A stretch of 64,000 bases of DNA from Actinomycetes bacterium. Its GTDB lineage: Bacteria; Actinomycetota; Actinomycetes; Actinomycetales; Cellulomonadaceae. The notes beneath the pieces are model-generated. The model saw nothing but the letters and a program-made list of their open reading frames with translations, did not search any database and was not told where the DNA came from. Location of the stretch: positions 1 through 64,000 of the forward strand of contig JAJYCD010000004.1 in the NCBI GenBank assembly GCA_021778635.1, given 5' to 3'. This document shows, piece after piece, positions 1 through 13,899 of this stretch. The stretch's first letter is position 1, and the number at the start of each line of letters is the position of its first letter. The position numbers and the translations under genes were made by a program.

Positions 1-2487
<2,487 letters not shown>

Positions 2488-2495
2488 GCCCTTCC

Positions 2496-2544
2496 GTCGC
2501 GCGGTGCGCCCGGCCACGTCCTCGTGCCGGGCGCACCGCGCGAC
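2496..2544. terminator. Bidirectional hairpin terminator between acnA and NUDIX gene
   Basis: Bases 2496-2514 and 2526-2544 are a perfect 19-bp inverted repeat (starting GTCGCGCGG) around an 11-base loop. It starts 8 bases after the aconitase stop and ends 95 bases before the end of the convergent NUDIX gene. There is no T-tract, as is common in GC-rich actinobacteria. The position suits termination from both sides. Confidence 0.85.
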
Positions 2545-2639
2545 GAGCTGTCCGGGCCGCTGGTCGCCGGCTCAGCCGGGCGTCAGCACGCGTCCGGCAT
2601 CGGTGTGCCCGGGCGTCGCTGCACCTGGGCACCTGGATC

Positions 2640-4792
<2,153 letters not shown>

Positions 4793-7000
4793 CTAGGCCG
4801 GACCGTCGGGGCGGCCGGTGCCCAGGGGCTCCGGCCGGGCCTGCCACGTGCACTCCGGCGCGTCCGTCGCGCCCACGAGGCGCACACCCTCCGGCAGCCC
4901 GTCGATCGTGACGCGCTCGGTGTCCGCGTCGATCGTGATCGCAGCGCCTCCGAGGTCGATGCCCGCGAGGTGGACCGAGCCGATCGACGTCGGCACGGGC
5001 CCCGCGTGAACGACACCGTGCGGGACGCACGGTTCGAGCTGGAGCGCTGTGCGCAGGAGCTGGAAGGGCGAGGCGGCCGCCCAGGCCTGCGGTGTGCAGG
5101 CCGCCGGGTACGGGATGGGGCAGGGCATCGACGACCGGTCGAACCCGCAGAAGAGCTCGGGCAGGCGCCCGCCGAACGCGCACGCGGTGTCGAGCAGCCC
5201 GTTCAGGACCGTGTCCGCGGCGTCGAGCAGTCCGTACCGGGCGAGACCGGCGGCGATCAGCGCGGTGTCGTGGGGCCACACCGATCCGTTGTGATAGCTC
5301 ACGGGGTTGAAGGCGCGCATGCTGCGGGCCAGCGTCCGGATGCCGAAGCCGGTGAACAGGTCGGGGTCCAGCAGGGCGGCGGCCACCTGCGCCGCCCTGT
5401 CCTCACGGACGATGCCCGTCCACAGGCACTGCCCCATGTTCGAGGCGAGCGCGTCGACCTGGTGCGCGTCGCCGTCGAGCGCGATCGCGTACCGGGCGCG
5501 GTCCGCCAGCCAGAAGGCGGCATCGAACCGCTCCTTCAGGTCCTGGGCACGCGCGGACCACACGTGTGCGGTCGCAGGGTCGCCGAACACGTCCGCGAGA
5601 TGGGCGCGCGCACGGAACGCGCCGTAGGTGTAGCCCTGGACCTCGGCGAGGGCGATCGGCGTCCGTGCGGCCCGCCCGTCGCTGAAGGTGATCGCGTCGT
5701 GGCTGTCCTTCCAGCCCTGGTGGAGCAGGCCGCGGTCGGTGCTGCGCTGGTACTCGACGAAACCGAGACGACCGCTGACGGCGGGTGATCGGAGCCAGTC
5801 GAGTGCGGCATCGACGGCGGGGAGGAGGGCCTCGATCTCCTGGCGGGGCGCACCCCAGCGCAGTGCCTCGTCGGCGAGCATCACGAACAGTGGCGTCGAG
5901 TCGATCGAGCCGTAGTAGACCCGTCCGCCGCCGAGGGCCAGGGTCGTGTCCATGCCGACGCGGACCTCGTGCAGGATCCGGCCCGGGGCCTCCTCGGTCA
6001 TGAGGTCCGTCCGGTGGCCCTGCAGTCGCGCGAGCGTCCGCAGCGTGCCGAGAGCGACGTGTGGCGCCATCGAGATCGACATCCAGCTCGTCAGCAGTGA
6101 GTCTCGCCCGAACAGCGCCATGAACCACGGCGCGCCCGCCGCGACGACCTCGTCCTCCGCGTGGTCCTGGTCGACGATCCGAAGCGCCCCGAGGTCCCGC
6201 TCGCTGTGGTCGAGAGCCTGCTGAAGCCTGCTGCTCCCGACGCGTACCTCGGGCGCGCGGTCGCGCCAGAGCTGCATGCGCCGCGCCGCGACCGCCTCGG
6301 CCACGGGACGGTTGGTCGGGAACGCCGCCTCGAGCTCGTCCTCGTCGATGATCGGCAGGACTTCGATCGTGGTCGACCACGACCCCTGCGCGGGCACCGC
6401 GACCGTGAACGAGAGCGTGCGCGAGGACGCGTGCGCGCCCGAGGCCCGGATCCGGACGCCCCGGCTCCCGCCGGCGTGCTCGAGCATGTAGACGAGCTCG
6501 TTGCCGCTCGCGTGGTGGCGGATGCGGGCGTGGTGCGGGTTCCGACCCTCCTTGACCTCGAACAGATCCGCGAAGTCGGTCTCCGCCTCGACCGACACCA
6601 CGAGCCCAGCCGTCTCGGTCCCGAAGTTTCGCACCGTGACGTCGTCCCGCATCCCGGCGCCGACGAGTCGTCGCCGCTCGACGATGACGGTGGGGTCGTC
6701 GTGACCGGGTCGTGGCACGGCGCGCGTGATGAAGGTGCACTCGTACGGCTCCGCCGGGATCGTCGCGAGCGGTTCGACGGGCGCGTTGTCGACGAGCAGG
6801 CGCCACGTCGAGATCATCCGGGTGTCCCGGACGAACAGTCCCTGCTGCCGGAACGGCTCGAGATCGCCGTTCGAGGCGCTGACGCAGAACGACGACCCTT
6901 CCACGAGGCTCGCGCCAGCGTCGGCGAGGGCCCTCGTGGGAGGCTCCGCCCGCCGGTCCCCACGGCTCGTGGTGGCGTTCACGATCCGGTCGTCGGACAT
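4793..7000 (-). CDS. Glycogen debranching N-terminal domain / amylo-alpha-1,6-glucosidase-like protein
   Basis: A 735-residue cytoplasmic protein. The first 210 residues form a beta-rich domain of the glycogen-debranching N-terminal type (EGSSFCVSASNGDLEPFRQQ, then GLFVRDTRMISTW), and the rest is an (alpha/alpha)6-barrel glycosidase domain with FMALFGRDSLLTSWMS, GRILHEVRVGMD and NGSVWPHDTALIAAGLARYG. Proteins of this build are annotated as amylo-alpha-1,6-glucosidases or mannosylglycerate-hydrolase-like enzymes; the exact substrate is not decided by sequence. It stands upstream of guaB1, not next to the glycogen genes at 24-31 kb. The ATG has only a weak ribosome site. A divergent glycosyltransferase gene starts 150 bp away. 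Confidence 0.85.
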   Translation of the reverse strand: MSDDRIVNATTSRGDRRAEPPTRALADAGASLVEGSSFCVSASNGDLEPFRQQGLFVRDTRMISTWRLLVDNAPVEPLATIPAEPYECTFITRAVPRPGHDDPTVIVERRRLVGAGMRDDVTVRNFGTETAGLVVSVEAETDFADLFEVKEGRNPHHARIRHHASGNELVYMLEHAGGSRGVRIRASGAHASSRTLSFTVAVPAQGSWSTTIEVLPIIDEDELEAAFPTNRPVAEAVAARRMQLWRDRAPEVRVGSSRLQQALDHSERDLGALRIVDQDHAEDEVVAAGAPWFMALFGRDSLLTSWMSISMAPHVALGTLRTLARLQGHRTDLMTEEAPGRILHEVRVGMDTTLALGGGRVYYGSIDSTPLFVMLADEALRWGAPRQEIEALLPAVDAALDWLRSPAVSGRLGFVEYQRSTDRGLLHQGWKDSHDAITFSDGRAARTPIALAEVQGYTYGAFRARAHLADVFGDPATAHVWSARAQDLKERFDAAFWLADRARYAIALDGDAHQVDALASNMGQCLWTGIVREDRAAQVAAALLDPDLFTGFGIRTLARSMRAFNPVSYHNGSVWPHDTALIAAGLARYGLLDAADTVLNGLLDTACAFGGRLPELFCGFDRSSMPCPIPYPAACTPQAWAAASPFQLLRTALQLEPCVPHGVVHAGPVPTSIGSVHLAGIDLGGAAITIDADTERVTIDGLPEGVRLVGATDAPECTWQARPEPLGTGRPDGPA

Positions 7001-7039
7001 CGTCGGCCAGCTTCTGCGTTCTAGCGGTGGCGCATCGTC

Positions 7040-7070
7040 GAGAGTGCGCTATGAATAAACGTATCCACAT
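7040..7070. promoter_or_regulatory. AT-rich divergent promoter candidate
   Basis: Between the divergent debranching-like gene (start 7000, minus strand) and the glycosyltransferase (start 7151, plus strand) there is one short A/T-rich island (GCTATGAATAAACGTATC around 7048-7065) in otherwise GC-rich DNA. It contains -10-like hexamers in both directions. No convincing -35 was found, so this is only a likely place for the promoters. Confidence 0.3.
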
Positions 7071-7150
7071 CGGGCTGAGTTCGACAGCCGACGCCGGGCG
7101 GTTCGTGCAGGGGCTCGACCGTCCCCGTGGGCAGGCTGGAGGGGCCCGTC

Positions 7151-8275
7151 ATGACGGGCGTGGCGGTCGCGCGACCTTCCCGGGAGCCAGCGGACCCGGA
7201 CGGGCCGCTTCGTGTCGCCGTGGTGGCTCCGCCGTGGTTCGAGGTCCCGCCCGAGCGCTACGGGGGCATCGAGTCGGTCGTCGCCGACCTCGTCGAGGTG
7301 CTGGTCGCTCGCGGGCACCACGTGACCCTGGTGGCGGCCGGCCGAGCCCGTACAGCCGCCGAGCGGTTCGTGCAGACCTTCGCGGTCCCGCCGACGGGAC
7401 GTCTCGGGGCTGCCGTTCCGGAGGTCCTGCACGCGGCGGTCGCCGGCGCCGCGATCGCTGACCTCGCCGTCGACGTCGTGCACGACAACACGCTCGCAGG
7501 CCCGTTGCTGGCGGCCGGCCGGGCGGTGCCGACGGTCGTCACGTGCCATGGCCCGGTGACGGGCGAGTACGCGCGCCTGTACGACCGATTGGGGGACTCG
7601 GTCGGGCTCGTCGCGATCTCGAGCGCGCAGCGGGCGCTGAACCCCGGGCTCAACTGGCTCGGCACGGTCCACAACGGCATCGACGTCGCCTCGTACCCGT
7701 TCAGCAGGACGAAGGACGACTACCTCCTGTGGCTCGGTCGCTTCAGTCACGAGAAGGCACCGCACCTCGCGATCGACGCCGCGCGCGCCGTGGGAGCGCC
7801 GATCGTGCTCGCCGGGAAGGTGAACGAGCCGTGCGAGCACGCGTACCTGCAGGCGATGGTCGAGCCGCGTCTCGGCCCGGACGTCGAGATCGTCGGCGAG
7901 GCGGACGCGATCCTCAAGCGGAGCCTGCTCGTCCGGGCGCGGGCGCTGCTGTTCCCGATCCAGTGGGAGGAGCCCTTCGGGATCGTGATGATCGAGGCGA
8001 TGGCCTGCGGAACCCCTGTCGTCGCGCTGCGTCGGGGGAGCGTCCCCGAGGTCGTGCGGCACGGCGTCACGGGCATCGTCGCCGACGACTTCGCGTCGTT
8101 CGTGGCCGGGATCGAGGCCGCGACCGAGCTCGACCCTGACGTGTGCCGTCGGCATGCGGAGGTCTTCTTCGACCGATCGGTCATGGGCTGCGGTTATGAG
8201 GGGATCTTCCGTGCGGCGGTCGCGGGCGGCATCCCGCACGTCGGCCCGACGCCGATCGGTGCCTCCGCGTCCTGA
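7151..8275 (+). CDS. Glycosyltransferase family 4 protein
   Basis: A 374-residue GT-B fold glycosyltransferase. The N-terminal domain opens with [22 protein letters not shown], the usual GT4 acceptor-side Gly-rich loop; the C-terminal domain has [20 protein letters not shown] and [20 protein letters not shown], the nucleotide-sugar binding EX7E-type motif. I chose the ATG at 7151 because GGAGGGG lies 8 bases before it; a GTG at 7127 would add eight residues. It is a soluble retaining transferase; donor and acceptor are not determined. Its neighbour dxs is on the same strand 185 bp downstream. Confidence 0.87.
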   Translation: MTGVAVARPSREPADPDGPLRVAVVAPPWFEVPPERYGGIESVVADLVEVLVARGHHVTLVAAGRARTAAERFVQTFAVPPTGRLGAAVPEVLHAAVAGAAIADLAVDVVHDNTLAGPLLAAGRAVPTVVTCHGPVTGEYARLYDRLGDSVGLVAISSAQRALNPGLNWLGTVHNGIDVASYPFSRTKDDYLLWLGRFSHEKAPHLAIDAARAVGAPIVLAGKVNEPCEHAYLQAMVEPRLGPDVEIVGEADAILKRSLLVRARALLFPIQWEEPFGIVMIEAMACGTPVVALRRGSVPEVVRHGVTGIVADDFASFVAGIEAATELDPDVCRRHAEVFFDRSVMGCGYEGIFRAAVAGGIPHVGPTPIGASAS

Positions 8276-8460
8276 CCGTGTCGTGGCCGTCTCATGACCG
8301 TGTCGTGACCGGGGTGTCCCCGGGACCGAGCTCGGGAGGCGTGCCGCGCTCGTGGGCTCCGTCGCGCGACGCGGCCGGCGCCCTCGCGCTCTACAGTGGA
8401 AGACTGCCATCCGGCGTCCGCATCCTGCGGCGACGTCGCCGTAGGAGGGAAGGCACGCGC

Positions 8461-10359
8461 GTGGGTCTGCTCGATCGCATCACGACACCGGCCGATGTCC
8501 GTCGGCTCGACCACCGCGAGGTCGTGCGCCTCGCGGCAGAGATCCGTGAGTTCCTGGTCGAGTCGGTGTCGCGGACCGGTGGGCACCTGGGTCCGAACCT
8601 CGGCGTCGTGGAGCTGACGATCGCGCTGCACCGGGTGTTCCAGTCGCCGCGCGACACGGTCGTGTTCGACACCGGGCACCAGGCGTACGTCCACAAGCTG
8701 CTCACCGGCCGTCAGGACTTCAGCGAGCTGCGCAAGCGTGGTGGGCTCTCCGGATACCCGAGCCGGGCCGAGTCGACCCACGACGTCGTGGAGAACTCGC
8801 ACGCGTCGACCGCGCTGAGCTGGGCGGACGGCATCGCCAAGGCCAACGTGCTGCGCGGGCACAACGACCGGCACGTGGTCGCCGTGATCGGCGACGGTGC
8901 GCTGACCGGTGGCATGGCGTGGGAGGCGCTCAACAACATCGCCGAGGGTCAGGACCGGCGGCTGGTGATCGTCGTGAACGACAACGGCCGGTCCTACGCG
9001 CCGACGATCGGCGGTCTGGCGCACCACCTCGACACGCTTCGCACGACCAACGGCTACGAGAAGGTGCTGTCCTGGGGCAAGCACACGCTGCAGCGGACCG
9101 GCCTTCCCGGGCGGTTCGCCTACGACGCGCTGCACGGCCTCAAGAAGGGCATCAAGGACGTCGTCGCGCCGCAGGGCATGTTCGAGGACCTCGGCATCAA
9201 GTACGTCGGCCCGGTCGACGGTCACGACGAGACCGCGGTCGAGCACGCCCTCGTCCGGGCGAAGGCTTTCGGTGCACCCGTGATCGTGCACGTCATCACG
9301 GAGAAGGGTCGCGGGTACACGCCGGCCGAGCAGGACGTGGCCGACCGCTTCCACGCGGTCGGCAAGATCCACCCGGAGACCGGGCTGCCGCTCGCGCCGT
9401 CGCGGTTCGGCTGGACCTCGGTCTTCGCCGACGAGATCGTGCGGATCGGCCATCGGCGACCCGACGTCGTGGCGATCACCGCCGCGATGCTGGCGCCGGT
9501 CGGCCTCGCGCCGTTCGCCCAGGAGTTCCCGAGCCGCACGTTCGACGTCGGCATCGCCGAGCAGCACGCGGCGACCTCAGCGGCCGGGATGGCCTTCGCC
9601 GGGCTCCACCCGGTCGTCGCGCTGTACGCGACGTTCCTCAACCGGGCGTTCGACCAGGTGCTGATGGACGTGGCCCTGCACAAGGCCGGCGTGACGTTCG
9701 TGCTCGACCGCGCCGGCATCACCGGTGACGACGGTGCGAGCCACAACGGCATGTGGGACCTCGCTCTGCTCCGGATCGTGCCCGGGCTCCATCTCGCGGC
9801 ACCGCGAGACGAGGCCACGCTGCGTGCCGCCCTGCGCGAGGCGGTCGACATCGACGACGCGCCGAGCGTCGTCCGGTACCCCAAGGGCGCTCTCGGTGAC
9901 CCGATCCCGGCGATCGACTCGGTCGAGGGTGTCGACGTGCTGGCGCGGCACGGTGATCTCGCGGGAGCCCCGGCCGGTCGTGGTCCGCGGGTGCTCGTCG
10001 TCGGCGTGGGGCCGATGGCGGGCACCGCTCTCGACGTCGCCGAGCTCCTCGCGCAGCACGGGGTGGCCTCCACGGTGGCCGACCCTCGGTGGGTGCTGCC
10101 GATTCAGCCCGCACTCGTGAAGCTCGTCGGGGAGCACGATCACGTGGTCACGATCGAGGACGGCCTGGTCGACGGTGGGATCGGCGCGCTCCTTGCGCAG
10201 CGCGCGACCGAGGCCGGTCATCGCGTCCCGGTCCAGTCGTTCGGAGTCCCGCAGGAGTTCCTCGCGCACGCGAGCCGGGAGCAGATCGTCGCCGCCGTGC
10301 GCCTGCGGCCGGCGGACGTCGCGCGCGATGTGCTCGCCGTCCTGTCACCGGGAGAATGA
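8461..10359 (+). CDS. dxs: 1-deoxy-D-xylulose-5-phosphate synthase
   Basis: A 632-residue thiamine-diphosphate enzyme that condenses pyruvate and glyceraldehyde 3-phosphate, the first step of the MEP route to isoprenoids. Motifs: [32 protein letters not shown], the ThDP motif [17 protein letters not shown], the middle-domain segment [20 protein letters not shown] with the catalytic Glu, and the C-terminal transketolase domain. The GTG at 8461 is preceded by AGGAGGG and matches the normal N-terminus ([15 protein letters not shown]); an open frame extends 180 bases upstream but is not conserved-looking. A TACAGT -10-like hexamer sits at 8392. The product could feed the prenyl donor of the cluster at 48.8-52.4 kb. 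Confidence 0.95.
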   Translation: MGLLDRITTPADVRRLDHREVVRLAAEIREFLVESVSRTGGHLGPNLGVVELTIALHRVFQSPRDTVVFDTGHQAYVHKLLTGRQDFSELRKRGGLSGYPSRAESTHDVVENSHASTALSWADGIAKANVLRGHNDRHVVAVIGDGALTGGMAWEALNNIAEGQDRRLVIVVNDNGRSYAPTIGGLAHHLDTLRTTNGYEKVLSWGKHTLQRTGLPGRFAYDALHGLKKGIKDVVAPQGMFEDLGIKYVGPVDGHDETAVEHALVRAKAFGAPVIVHVITEKGRGYTPAEQDVADRFHAVGKIHPETGLPLAPSRFGWTSVFADEIVRIGHRRPDVVAITAAMLAPVGLAPFAQEFPSRTFDVGIAEQHAATSAAGMAFAGLHPVVALYATFLNRAFDQVLMDVALHKAGVTFVLDRAGITGDDGASHNGMWDLALLRIVPGLHLAAPRDEATLRAALREAVDIDDAPSVVRYPKGALGDPIPAIDSVEGVDVLARHGDLAGAPAGRGPRVLVVGVGPMAGTALDVAELLAQHGVASTVADPRWVLPIQPALVKLVGEHDHVVTIEDGLVDGGIGALLAQRATEAGHRVPVQSFGVPQEFLAHASREQIVAAVRLRPADVARDVLAVLSPGE

Positions 10360-10560
10360 CGCGCGATCGCAGGAAGGGTGCGGGTCCATCGGCGTGGAAA
10401 ATCGGCATCTGTGACCCGGGACACGTCCGTGCGACCGGAGTGCGGGCGGGTGTGACGCACGTCGCTCGCGCGGGGCGACCCGCCAGGTACTAGGTCCCAA
10501 TACATCCCATGACTTGCCTCGTAGCGTCGATGTCAACGGCGACGAACCGAGGAGAACACG

Positions 10561-12849
10561 ATGTCCACCACCACAGTGCCAGCAGCCACCACCCATGGCG
10601 CCGAGGCCGGCGCCGCGACCACCACCGAGGCCTGGCGCGACTTCGTCGCCGGTCCGTGGTGCGACGCGATCAACGTCCGCGACTTCATCCAGCGCAACTA
10701 CACCGAGTACACCGGGGACAGCGCGTTCCTGGCCGGCGCGACCGAGCGGACGACGGGTATCTGGGCCAGGCTCACGGCGATGTTCCCCGAGGAGCGGGCG
10801 AAGGGTGTCTACGACATCGACACGCACGTCCCGGGAACGATCACCTCGCACGGCGCCGGCTACATCGACCAGGCGAACGAGCTGATCGTCGGCCTGCAGA
10901 CCGATGCGCCGCTCAAGCGTGCGATGATCCCCAACGGCGGCTGGCGGATGGTCGAGACCTCGCTCAAGACCTACGGCTACGAGCCGGACCAGCAGGTCAA
11001 GAAGATCTTCACGCAGTACCGCAAGACCCACAACCAGGGTGTCTTCGACGCCTACCCGCCGAACGTGCGCGCCGCGCGCAGCTCGCACATCATCACGGGC
11101 CTGCCGGACGCGTACGGTCGCGGCCGGATCATCGGCGACTACCGCCGCGTCGCGCTCTACGGGATCGACGCCCTGATCGACGCCAAGAAGCTCGAGCGCG
11201 CGGAGCTCGACATGGAGCGGTCGGTCGAGGACGTCATCCGGGCCCGCGAGGAGAACTCGGAGCAGATCCGGGCGCTCCAGGAGCTCAAGGCGATGGCGGC
11301 GTCGTACGGCTGCGACATCTCCGGCCCGGCGACGAACGCCCGCGAGGCCGTCCAGTGGCTGTACTTCGCGTACCTGGGCGCGGTGAAGGAGCAGAACGGC
11401 GCGGCGATGTCCCTCGGCCGCACGTCGACGTTCCTCGACGTGTACATGGCGCGTGACCTCGCGGAGGGCACGATCACCGAGGAGCGCGCCCAGGAGCTGT
11501 TCGACGACTTCGTCATCAAGCTCCGCATCGTGCGGTTCCTGCGGACCCCCGAGTACGACGAGCTGTTCTCGGGCGACCCGACCTGGGTCACCGAGTCGAT
11601 CGGCGGCATGGGCAACGACGGCCGGTCCCTCGTGACCAAGAGCTCGTTCCGGATGCTCAACACGCTGTACAACCTCGGCCCGGCCCCCGAGCCGAACCTC
11701 ACGGTGCTGTGGAGCAACGAGCTGCCGGAGGGCTTCAAGAGCTTCTGCGCGCAGGTCTCGATCGACACGTCGGCGATCCAGTACGAGTCGGACGAGCTGA
11801 TCCGGTCCTCGTGCGGCGACGACGGCGCGATCGCGTGCTGCGTGTCGGCCATGGAGGTCGGCAAGCAGATGCAGTTCTTCGGGGCTCGCGTGAACCTCGC
11901 CAAGACGCTGCTCTACTCGATCAACGGCGGCCGCGACGAGGTGAGCGGCAAGCAGGTCTCACCGATCAGCCCTGCGGTCGCGGGCGACGTCCTGGACTAC
12001 GACGACGTGCTCGGCAAGTTCGACCACCTGATGGACTGGCTCGCCGAGACCTACGTCGACGCGCTCAACTGCGTGCACTACATGCATGACAAGTACGCGT
12101 ACGAGCGCCTCGAGATGGCGCTCCACGACAAGGAGATCCTGCGGACGATGGCCTGCGGCATCGCCGGCCTGAGCGTCGTGGCGGACTCGCTGTCAGCGAT
12201 CAGGTACGCGACGGTCCGTCCGGTGCGCGACGAGACCGGCCTGGTCGTGGACTTCGTGACCGAGGGCGAGTTCCCGACCTTCGGCAACGACGACGACCGC
12301 GCCGACGACATCGCGATCCAGGTCGTGTCGATGTTCATGGAGAAGATCCGCAAGCAGAAGACCTACCGGAACTCGCTGCACACCCAGTCGGTCCTGACGA
12401 TCACCTCGAACGTGGTCTACGGCAAGGCGACGGGGAACACCCCGGACGGCCGCCGCAAGGGTGAGCCGTTCGCCCCCGGTGCCAACCCGATGAACGGCCG
12501 CGACACCCACGGGATGCTCGCCAGCGCGCTGTCGGTCGCCAAGCTCCCGTACACGGACGCGATGGACGGGATCTCCCTGACCTCGACCGTCGTCCCGTCG
12601 GGCCTGGGCCGGACGCGTGAGGAGCAGGTCGCGAACCTGGTCGGGCTGCTCGACGGCTACAACCTCTCCGACGGGTTCCACGTCAACATCAACGTCCTCA
12701 ACCGTGAGACCCTCGAGGACGCCATGGAGCACCCGGAGAAGTACCCGCAGCTGACCATCCGGGTCTCCGGCTACGCGGTCAACTTCGTCCGCCTGACGCG
12801 TGAGCAGCAGCTCGACGTGCTCTCCCGGACCTTCCACGGGGCCGTCTGA
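10561..12849 (+). CDS. pflB: Formate C-acetyltransferase (pyruvate formate-lyase)
   Basis: A 762-residue glycyl-radical enzyme that converts pyruvate and CoA to acetyl-CoA and formate under anaerobic conditions. The paired catalytic cysteines are Cys426-Cys427 in [15 protein letters not shown], and the radical glycine is Gly737 in RVSGYAVNF, 25 residues before the end; both are intact. The length agrees with E. coli PflB. The ATG follows AGGAG by 7 bases. A 200-bp upstream region is free of genes. The activating enzyme gene pflA follows 59 bases downstream, so the two form an operon. Presence of this pair implies fermentative growth. Confidence 0.97.
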   Translation: MSTTTVPAATTHGAEAGAATTTEAWRDFVAGPWCDAINVRDFIQRNYTEYTGDSAFLAGATERTTGIWARLTAMFPEERAKGVYDIDTHVPGTITSHGAGYIDQANELIVGLQTDAPLKRAMIPNGGWRMVETSLKTYGYEPDQQVKKIFTQYRKTHNQGVFDAYPPNVRAARSSHIITGLPDAYGRGRIIGDYRRVALYGIDALIDAKKLERAELDMERSVEDVIRAREENSEQIRALQELKAMAASYGCDISGPATNAREAVQWLYFAYLGAVKEQNGAAMSLGRTSTFLDVYMARDLAEGTITEERAQELFDDFVIKLRIVRFLRTPEYDELFSGDPTWVTESIGGMGNDGRSLVTKSSFRMLNTLYNLGPAPEPNLTVLWSNELPEGFKSFCAQVSIDTSAIQYESDELIRSSCGDDGAIACCVSAMEVGKQMQFFGARVNLAKTLLYSINGGRDEVSGKQVSPISPAVAGDVLDYDDVLGKFDHLMDWLAETYVDALNCVHYMHDKYAYERLEMALHDKEILRTMACGIAGLSVVADSLSAIRYATVRPVRDETGLVVDFVTEGEFPTFGNDDDRADDIAIQVVSMFMEKIRKQKTYRNSLHTQSVLTITSNVVYGKATGNTPDGRRKGEPFAPGANPMNGRDTHGMLASALSVAKLPYTDAMDGISLTSTVVPSGLGRTREEQVANLVGLLDGYNLSDGFHVNINVLNRETLEDAMEHPEKYPQLTIRVSGYAVNFVRLTREQQLDVLSRTFHGAV

Positions 12850-12908
12850 GCCCATCGCGCGATCGGGTCGCCCGTCCGGGTCCGTGAGCCAGCAGCAGGA
12901 GGTGCGTC

Positions 12909-13748
12909 ATGAGCATCAGCTCACCGCAGCGCCCCGTCACCCCGGGTCGTGACCGCGAGGAGCCGCTCGCACTCGGGTTCCCCGAGATGCGCACCGCCGA
13001 GCTGGCCGCCGCCCGGGCGGGCGACGTCGGTCGGGTCCACTCGTGGGAGCTGGTCACGGCCGTCGACGGGCCCGGGACGCGGCTCACGCTGTTCCTCTCC
13101 GGCTGCCCGCTGCGGTGCCAGTACTGCCACAACCCGGACACCTGGAAGATGCGAGACGGCGAACCACACACCGTCGACCAGGTGATGGAGCGGATCGGGC
13201 GGTACACGGCCGTCCTGAAGGCGATGAACGGCGGCGTCACGATCTCCGGCGGGGAGCCCCTGCTCCAGTCGCAGTTCGTCGCCAAGGTCCTGCGGCGCTG
13301 CAAGAAGCTCGGTCTGCACACGGCCCTCGACACGTCGGGCTACCTCGGGGTGCGTGTCACCGACGCGATGCTCGAGGACGTCGACCTCGTGCTCTTGGAC
13401 GTCAAGTCGGGTCTCACCGAGACGTACCGCGAGGTCACCGGACGTGAGCTCGCCCCGACCCTGAAGTTCGGACGTCGGCTCGCCGAGAGCGGTACCCCGA
13501 TCTGGGCGCGGTTCGTCCTCGTGCCGGACCTGACCGACGCGCCGGCGAACGTCGACGCGGTCGCCGACTTCGTGGCGGCGCTGTCCAGCGTCGAGCGGGT
13601 CGAGGTCCTGCCGTTCCACCAGATGGGGCGCGACAAGTGGCGAGCGCTCAACGAGCCGTACCAGCTCGAGACCACGCGTCCACCGTCACCCGAGCTGGTC
13701 GAGCGCGTCCGTGAGCAGTTCCGCGACCGCGGGCTCACCGTCTACTGA
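12909..13748 (+). CDS. pflA: Pyruvate formate-lyase activating enzyme (radical SAM)
   Basis: A 279-residue radical-SAM enzyme that abstracts hydrogen from the glycine of PflB. The cluster motif CxxxCxxC is seen in LSGCPLRCQYCHNPDTW, followed by GGVTISGGEPLLQSQF and the HTALDTSGYL strand. The protein has a ~35-residue N-terminal extension before the conserved VHSWELVTAVDGPG start, somewhat longer than E. coli PflA (246 residues). The ATG is preceded by CAGCAGGAGG, a good ribosome site. It is the second gene of the pflBA operon and ends 151 bases before the convergent fadB. Confidence 0.95.
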   Translation: MSISSPQRPVTPGRDREEPLALGFPEMRTAELAAARAGDVGRVHSWELVTAVDGPGTRLTLFLSGCPLRCQYCHNPDTWKMRDGEPHTVDQVMERIGRYTAVLKAMNGGVTISGGEPLLQSQFVAKVLRRCKKLGLHTALDTSGYLGVRVTDAMLEDVDLVLLDVKSGLTETYREVTGRELAPTLKFGRRLAESGTPIWARFVLVPDLTDAPANVDAVADFVAALSSVERVEVLPFHQMGRDKWRALNEPYQLETTRPPSPELVERVREQFRDRGLTVY

Positions 13749-13899
13749 GTCTCACGCCGTGGTCGGCCACACCGTGTGCTGATCCTTGATCTCTCCTGAT
13801 CCGCGCCTCGCGACATGAGCTCGGGCGACGCGGGGACGGCGGCACGAGCGCGAGCGGGGTGCGCGCACGAACTGCCGCCCTCGGTCGGCCCGAGCACCG

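Noticed and set aside
10410..10466. Two CRP/GlxR-like half sites (TGTGA-N6) upstream of pflB
   Set aside because: Only the first half of each matches; the second half agrees at three of five positions, which is expected by chance often enough in this DNA.
13838..13879. Possible hairpin between pflA and fadB
   Set aside because: GGCGGCA/TGCCGCC is only 7 bp with a 28-base loop; an 8-of-10 imperfect stem near 13754 is not better. No firm terminator call.
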